Positions 57,895 through 64,000 of a stretch of 64,000 bases of DNA are shown piece by piece. Source of the DNA: Heliocidaris tuberculata. Its lineage: Eukaryota; Echinodermata; Echinoidea; Camarodonta; Echinometridae. Positions within the stretch are counted from its first letter, which is position 1; each line of letters starts with the position of its first letter. The position numbers and the translations under genes were made by a program. Under the pieces are notes generated by a model, which worked only from the letters and a program-made list of their open reading frames with translations, was not told where the DNA came from and did not search any database. Location: positions 62,943,108-63,007,107 of the forward strand of contig CM046832.1 in the NCBI GenBank assembly GCA_025618425.1. Reading direction: 5' to 3'.

Positions 57895-58859
57895 TCTTAA
57901 CGACAATTAAAAAAGAACTCCTTGCCCGCGCCCAAGGGAGAAAAAAAATTAAGTTATTTGAATGATAGATGGAGATAATGTCCGTCACAATTTTTAACGT
58001 AATATTGATTCTTCACACTGTTTGAAAATGATGCATATTTGGAGCTAGCTTCTGCAAGTTTTGGTTAACATCCCGCACCGTTTCTGAAAGAGAATTCGAT
58101 CTTCAAGCTAAAGCCATTATGTCAAGGTCCCTCAGATCACTCAGAGAATGTAGAGAAATCGATATATTATTGAAAGTAATATCAGCGTTGAGGGCGTAAC
58201 TAAAGTCGAATGGGATTGTGATACGTTCCCAAAGCCATCACATTCTCGAGTGCACTCCTGAAGAGTTTTATATCACATATCGCTGACCAGATCATGTTCG
58301 AATGGATTTGCTGGTTCGTGTTCAACAATGCTTGACAGTACTAAAGGCAAGGGAGAAGATGATGAAGATGAAGTCGAAGAAGATAAAAAAAAAAAAAAAG
58401 AACGAAGAAATAAGGAGAAGAAGAAGGAGGAGAACGAGAACTTAACAACAAGAAGGAGAAGTACACAAAGAAGATGAAAAGGGAATAAGACGAAGAAGAA
58501 ATATGAGAGTTCTAACAATAATATGTCTGGGTAAGATGACACCAGAGGGGATGGAGAAGAAACAGAAAAAACACGATAACATGCAGGAAGGATAAGAAAA
58601 GGTAAATGGAAAACAAAAGAACTGGATTGGCACAAATAAGTTCAGTCACAGTCATCGAAAAAATACGTTTCAATTTCTCTATCCGACAGTTATGTATTAA
58701 AGTGAGTGGGAAAGAGAGAATATGGAGACGGATCTGAAGAAAAGAAAAGCCCATTAAAACGCCCCTTTTCAGAGCGAACACTCATTGTTGTGAGATTGCT
58801 CTTATTAACAATTTCTGTTGGATTAATTCATGTCAATTTGTGTTTCTCTTGGTTTGCAG

Positions 58860-58892
58860 AACTTGCTAACGGATTGAAGAAAATGCTAGATG
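58860..58892 (+). CDS. TSR/Ig gene exon 10: 33-nt linker exon
   Basis: Thirty-three nt between a strong acceptor (TCTTGGTTTGCAG) and donor GTAAGT, phase 1-1. It encodes E-L-A-N-G-L-K-K-M-L-D plus the first base of the next codon, a short probably helical linker between TSR6 and the Ig domain. It is too short to be judged by coding statistics. Support is the two consensus sites, matching phase and open frame. Confidence 0.65.
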
Positions 58893-59923
58893 GTAAGTGT
58901 TGCAATACTAAATAATTAGTTTTTTCACTTTAAAAAATAAAAATAGAATAATTGGTTTGGTGTGGAAAATATATAACATTTTCGCGACTGAACTCTTCAT
59001 AAACTATACAAAACTTAGTCATTTAGGGCGATTTGTTATCATTGCTCAACATTCATACATCGCTCAAGCTCACAAAATGAGCCGATAGCGTAGGCCTTTT
59101 TCTTTGTATTTTGTATTTTTAAGATTCGAATGATTGTCTGTCACATAGTAACTGTTAATAACTTAAAACCTTTATGAAACTTTACATGTTTAAAGCATTG
59201 TAAAGATACATACACAATTTAACAAACGAGACACCTTTTCTATGTGTGTGTGTGTGACTCGACATCATGCTCCTGGTTCTATTTCACCAAAGATAGCGAG
59301 TTGATAGGGTTACGACTGAGTTATAAGATATGATAGTGTTTAAGTTTATGTTAAAGATGAATTTGAGTTCTGGTCATGCTATAACATTGCGAAAGAAACC
59401 GTCTCAAATAAATTGGAAAAGGTGATTATATAGTACATAATAATTGATGTATACTGTAAGGATTTGGAATCACCAAAATGAGAAAAAATTGACTCAATCC
59501 TGCTGAGAGCCACATGCACTGCACACAGAAATGTGTATATGAGACTACATACACATGTTCGGCCCGAACATTTCAGCTGTTTCTCGTTCCATTTCGAATA
59601 TAAGGGCATTTGAAGAGCAATCCTTTTCAGGAGACATTTCTACTATGATGTTCTTCCGAACTGACATAAAAGAAATGAGAACGCTCACAAATTATTTTTT
59701 ACCTTTCCCAGAACTTAACCTCCCTCTAATTAGTGTTTGGTCCCATGCAGACTAAAAGGTTGGGAATTCACTTAGAGTATATTGACCACGAAGCAATTGT
59801 CACCAGAGCCTGTGTCGTAGAACAAGATTCTTTTATTCAGGTTACAGTTTTGCAAAATACATTAAATCGAAATATGAATTCCTAACAATCATTTTTTCTC
59901 TCCTCTCTCGCTGCATTCATCAG

Positions 59924-60094
59924 AAAGCCATGTGAATCTGGTGAGAGAGCCAGGCGAAGAAGCGCTAATGGACTGCACTGAAGCTATCAGCATTGTACAT
60001 CGGAACTATTCAGATGCACGCATAGAATGGAGGAGAAATGGACAGCGGCTTGCCATAGACGGTGCGAGGATACAGCTGGACACAGGCAAACTAG
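59924..60094 (+). CDS. TSR/Ig gene exon 11: first half of Ig-like domain
   Basis: A 171-nt exon, phase 1-1, acceptor TTCATCAG and donor GTTAGC (slightly off consensus). It encodes HVNLVREPGEEALMDC (first Ig cysteine, residue 434), a potential glycosylation site NYS, and R-I-E-W-R-R-N-G-Q-R-L with the core tryptophan at 452. It continues to R-I-Q-L-D-T-G-K-L, the strand before the second cysteine. Looks like an I-set or C2-type Ig fold. Confidence 0.9.
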
Positions 60095-60887
60095 GTTAGC
60101 CATCTCATGCTCATAGGCAGATCCAAGAGGCCAAACGCCTCCCCCTAAACACCTCTAATATTTTTCAAAGGGGAAAGAAATATACGATTAAGGAAATCGT
60201 GTCGGGAATTTTTTTAATTGCCATAAATAAAACGATAGCAACATTTTTTTTTTCTTCTTTCTTTTTTTTTTTTTTTAACGCGCTATTTGGCAAAACCAGT
60301 CCTTTATATATTCAAACATTGCTGCTGGGTGTCAAAGTACATTTTCACCTCGGACTAGATGTATTGTACATAATATTTTGGATACGCATAAATCTGAACA
60401 ATCTTGTATGCTGATATAGGTGATAAATATATTAGTATCCTAAAGCACCCATTTCATGCAAATAGCATGTATCTAGTTTTGAATCACACATCATATTCCA
60501 TAACACCATCTGCTCGATTTCCCTCACACTGAACTACAAAAAGAGCTTACACAGACGCATTCAGTTTCAAAGAATGTCTTTTAAAATCTAAAATACTGTT
60601 CCTTTTCAACAATGGCATAGTGTGGATCCAGAAATTTTGGGGGCACTAGTTTCATGGGGGCCATCGGTCTTGCTAGGCGGATGACATCCGAGAAAACAAG
60701 GCTATCAAGTAAGGGAGAGTGGGAGGGGGTCATATCGCTTTCGTTGTACATGTATGTTGCCTTCTCCCCTCTCCCTTTCCTTCTCAACTCTTATCGTCCT
60801 CTCTCTCCTTCTCTCTCTCTGTCTTGAATTGGTTTGAAGGTTTGTTTTACGTGACCACTAAGAAAGCAAGTGCATGCCTGTAAGTAA

Positions 60888-61065
60888 GTAAGTAAGTAAC
60901 CAGGGGGACCTACTACTCTAAGTCCTATCCGAGGGACTTGGTAATGACGGTTAATGCCTTACAAAGGGCAATAACGCGTCGACCTCTGCTCTGCCTCTGG
61001 GCCACCGGCCATTCGATGGAGGCAGGGCATATCCCCTCACCCTGTACCACACCACTGCTTTTCAT
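60888..61065. repeat. SINE-like fragment with GTAA microsatellite
   Basis: A GTAAGTAAGTAA run is followed by CAGGGGGACCTACTACTC and CCTATCCGAGGGAC, the latter shared with the 32.5-kb element. No A or B box is seen, so this is probably a body or tail fragment, in intron 11. Confidence 0.4.
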
Positions 61066-61157
61066 CATAGTCAATAAATGAAATTCATTTCACAATGTTA
61101 GTCACCATGTTAAGGCATAACTCTCATATTTTCCATCGATGTGTTTACCAACTGTAG

Positions 61158-61256
61158 TTTTTGAGGCGGTGAATTCTGGGGACAACGGAGTGTACACCTG
61201 CCAAGCCGAAGCTGGAGGCGTAAGCGGCGTCATCCTAGCTGTGTTCAGTTTAGCAG
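61158..61256 (+). CDS. TSR/Ig gene exon 12: second half of Ig-like domain
   Basis: A 99-nt exon, phase 1-1, acceptor CAACTGTAG and donor GTGGGT. It encodes V-F-E-A-V-N-S-G-D-N-G-V-Y-T-C-Q-A-E-A, with the diagnostic DxGxYxC motif (D482, G484, Y486, C488), then the last strand G-V-I-L-A-V-F-S-L. The Ig fold is thus split over two exons, a common arrangement in extracellular Ig proteins. Confidence 0.92.
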
Positions 61257-61364
61257 GTGGGTGTCAAGTGGCAGACATAGAAAAAGACGTGTTTTCATAA
61301 AAACAAAACAAACGAAAAATTCAGTCATGGTTATTCTGAATTGTAATATCGTGCTGCTTTAAGC

Positions 61365-61950
61365 CTCTTTCTCACTTTAATACCGAGTTGTGTGTCGAGT
61401 GTGGTGCTATGAGGTGGACCCCGTACCCGCTAGATACAAGTTAGGTATCGACTTGGCAGAGAACTTGAGAATCAGTTCGGGATATCTCGGTGTAGCTTGT
61501 GGAAAATCGTACTGACTCACGAGCATTTCGAACAAACATGTAATTCTCGCAAGCCTCTTACACTTTGTCGATTTAGCTGCCGATCTTTCCCGATTTCCAG
61601 ATGCTCCCGATCTGCTGTAGTTCGACAAGATGCATGCAGTCGAATCGTTCTCGTCATTTTCCGAGTTTGGTACCGAGCTGAAACCCGAGCTAGCTCGTCA
61701 TAACTCGTAATTGTTCGTACTGTTCCATGAGCAGTTTGAGCATATTGCAATACTGACTGTCTCTTTCCAAGCTCATATATCTCGAGCGCATCTGGTGTTC
61801 GGGAAAGATGGGCTCTCAACTCGGCAAAGTGTGAAAAGCTTGTGAGTCATTACGAATTTCTACCAATTAGGCCGAGTTATTTCGAGTTATTTCGGGAGTT
61901 CTGTATCAGTTGTACCGAGACTGGGTCGGGTCCAACCCACCTCGATAGAA
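61365..61950. mobile_element. Fold-back element in intron 12
   Basis: CACTTTGTCGATTTAG ... ATCTTTCCCGA...CCAGATGC (61,560-61,612) is mirrored at 61,790-61,838, and AAGCCTCTTTCTCA near 61,362 pairs with a variant near 61,957. CGAGTT-type words occur throughout. No coding. Confidence 0.6.
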
Positions 61951-63971
61951 TGTTAGAGGGGCTTTACCATTTGTAGTAACGATTCTTCGTACCGTTCATA
62001 TTGAAAGAGAAATGTAATTTAACGGGGAAAATGAGAACGTGCCGGATTTTCAACCAAGGATATACAAGCCTAACCATCACAATGGCATAGTTTTGAAGTG
62101 AGATCGGTTGTATCGTCTGTCTGAATAATGATTTCGTGAAGGTTGACAGGAAATGAGCATCCACGTTTGCCCAGTAAACCCCTCTCATTATTTTGCCAAG
62201 GCTGAAAGCGAGCACACGGCTTCGAACAGAACTCGGAAACAACCCGCGCTAACTCGGCATAACTTGTACTGACCCAATTCTATTAAGGCGATTGAGGAAA
62301 GCTAAGATGACACTCTCTCTAACTCTATGCTCCAACAAGATACATGTATGTCACATACCCTAGACATTATCTTCCACATGAAATGGATTTTCTCTCCTGT
62401 CGGTAAAACAGATTAGAATTTCAAAGTTCGTGCGATAGCTAGCTGTATCGTGCTTTATTTGTATCATCATTGTAGATACTTCTTTCCAAGCTCCCCTGCC
62501 TCCCCACCATGAGCAATTTAAGCTCGGAAGAAATATGGCACCCAACTTCGCAAAATGTGAGTGGGTGCTTAAATACACCATATACACATTTAGCACAGGC
62601 AGGTGCACGAATGGAATGAATGACATTGACGAATATAGAATTATATTTATCTGCCCTCTTTCGACAGTAAATGGGGTGACGGATGTATTTGAAGATGTCA
62701 GAAGAAAACAAATTCCCAAGGGCTAGAGAGAAAAGCGGGAGATATGTTTTTGAGATAAGGATGTGGGGGAGGAAGATGAAAAGCGTACACGTATATTTAC
62801 ATGTATAGATAAGATTCCCAGAAAACATCATCTGCACACAGAAAGCAATAAACGATAGATGTAAAAAAAAAAAAAAAAAAAAGAAATACAAAGAGGTGAG
62901 AGATAGAGAGTAAGAGAGAACGAGAGTGAGAGAGAGAGAGAGGGGGGGGGGTGGAAGAATACAATATTTGTCCAGGAGAAAGACATATAGAGAGATACAT
63001 AGAGGCAGAAAGAAAGAGAGAGAGAGAAAAATAAAATGACGGTGTATCTCTTGGCATTCAATATGGATGGCATTCAGAAATCACATCTTGTCATCTCTGG
63101 GAATTATGAAATAATTCTAATGAGGGCAAATATTTAAGGTCACTTCATATAGAGAGATGTACAGTGTTATTGAAAGAATGGGACGAACAGGGAAATGTAA
63201 CTAACTTAGTTACATTTCCCTGGGACGAATAACGAAGAAGTACAAGATAAAAGGCATGCAGAGAAAAAAGAGACAATGCAAATGCGGAAAGCACACTGAA
63301 GGAAATGCACGGAAATGACGGAAAAGGATATAGCTTGAGAGAGAAAGAGAAAGTGGAATTTAATACAAAGGAGGAACGAAAGGATGAATGAAAAATCTTG
63401 GAGAAAAAAATGCAAGCTAAGAAGCCTAAAATAATTTTAAACGGGTAACACCATCAGATAAATATACTGAGTCGCCCAATACGACTTAATTATGACCTAA
63501 ACCAAAATATAAAAAGAGAAGAAGAAACTAAGGTGAGATAACAGCTCTCACACACAAAAAAAAAACAACCGGAACAGAAAAAGATACAGATACAGATCTT
63601 GACAATTTCAACATCGATTCCTTGCTAATCGCTCTCCTCACTCCGTCAAATTTATTATTGATCCCTTAATACTGTTGCCCCTGGTAACGGATAGTGGATA
63701 AATGACATTTCTAGCTTTGCACAGCTGACAAGGAATCAATACATTGCGTGCATGGAATGACGATGTTTTTAAATTTTAGCATGATGGCGTTTCTTTCATC
63801 GTGCAGGGTTTCGTGTGTTTTTTCCTACTATGTTGTTACTTTCTTACCTTCTTGTTTGATTCCCTACATATATAAATATGTCATTGGAATAACATTGTTA
63901 ATTGAATACTCTTGCCCTCCCTTTCTCTCTTTCTCTCTCTCTCTCTCTCTATTTTCCTCGCTCTCTTACAG

Positions 63972-64000
63972 TGATCTCAAAATGCTCTGACATTTTAACT
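63972..64000 (+). CDS. TSR/Ig gene exon 13 (partial, cut by window end)
   Basis: After a CT-rich tract and acceptor TCTTACAG the phase-1 frame continues as V-I-S-K-C-S-D-I-L-T and runs into the window edge. A cysteine right after the Ig domain suggests another disulphide module or a Cys-rich C-terminus, but it cannot be identified from ten residues. Confidence 0.75.

Larger units (their letters stand above)
35377..64000 (+). other. Gene model: secreted six-TSR plus Ig-domain protein (13 exons, 3' end outside window)
   Basis: Thirteen plus-strand exons join at GT-AG sites, all in phase 1, giving an open frame of 1,548 nt (516 codons) with no stop. Order: signal peptide (residues 1 to about 19), acidic/polar spacer (20-32), TSR1 (about 34-98), TSR2 (103-168), short linker with the microexon, TSR3 (176-230), TSR4 (232-283), TSR5 (285-342), TSR6 (344-400), linker (401-417), Ig-like domain (418-506), then an unread C-terminal part. 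TSRs show WxxWxxW-type tryptophans and six cysteines each, typical of the family, whose members bind matrix, receptors or glycosaminoglycans outside cells. Uniform phase 1-1 exons are known to favour module shuffling. The domain order matches no named vertebrate protein I can recall with confidence (UNC5 has Ig before TSR; properdin has TSRs without Ig). Exons and frame are seen; extracellular location is inferred. Confidence 0.88.

Noticed and set aside
1..64000. CRISPR arrays, prokaryotic operons, phage or viral genes
   Set aside because: No regularly spaced identical repeats with unique spacers, no dense coding, no ribosome-binding-site pattern and no viral polymerase or capsid frame were seen.

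Overview
This is animal nuclear DNA. It is AT-rich with no operon-like packing, carries long microsatellites, tRNA-derived SINEs, 5'-truncated non-LTR retrotransposons and many palindromic MITEs, and has one multi-exon gene with GT-AG introns and a thrombospondin type-1 / immunoglobulin product. The repeat style and gene type suggest a marine invertebrate deuterostome, most likely an echinoderm. That placement is inference; no taxon marker is present.

Region 1 (1 to about 35.2 kb) is gene-poor. It holds three 3' fragments of non-LTR reverse transcriptase (431-631, 9.1-9.76 kb, 30.9-31.67 kb), three tRNA-derived SINEs, and hAT-like MITEs with 8-bp target duplications. A family of MITEs shares a central core but has different arms. 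Other features are a diverged array of about 200-bp units (18.96-20.54 kb), an approximately 850-bp palindrome with no spacer (centre 21,717/21,718) and many GA/GAA/AGT tracts. The only host-gene candidate here is a short, very acidic ORF at 23,251-23,460 behind a CRE- and GC-box-bearing upstream region; it may be a first exon or a stand-alone small ORF.

Region 2 (35.2-64.0 kb) is one plus-strand gene that runs off the window. I reconstruct 13 exons, every internal boundary in phase 1, giving 516 codons so far: a signal peptide, six thrombospondin type-1 repeats (TSRs) and one Ig-like domain, then a 13th exon cut by the window edge. It includes a 15-nt microexon and a 54-nt exon completing the signal peptide. 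The introns, up to 10.1 kb, hold MITEs, SINE pieces, microsatellites and a decayed partial duplicate of one TSR exon. The product should be secreted or extracellular; I do not recognise a named orthologue.

The window holds no CRISPR array, rRNA, bona fide isolated tRNA gene, prokaryotic gene or intact autonomous transposase.
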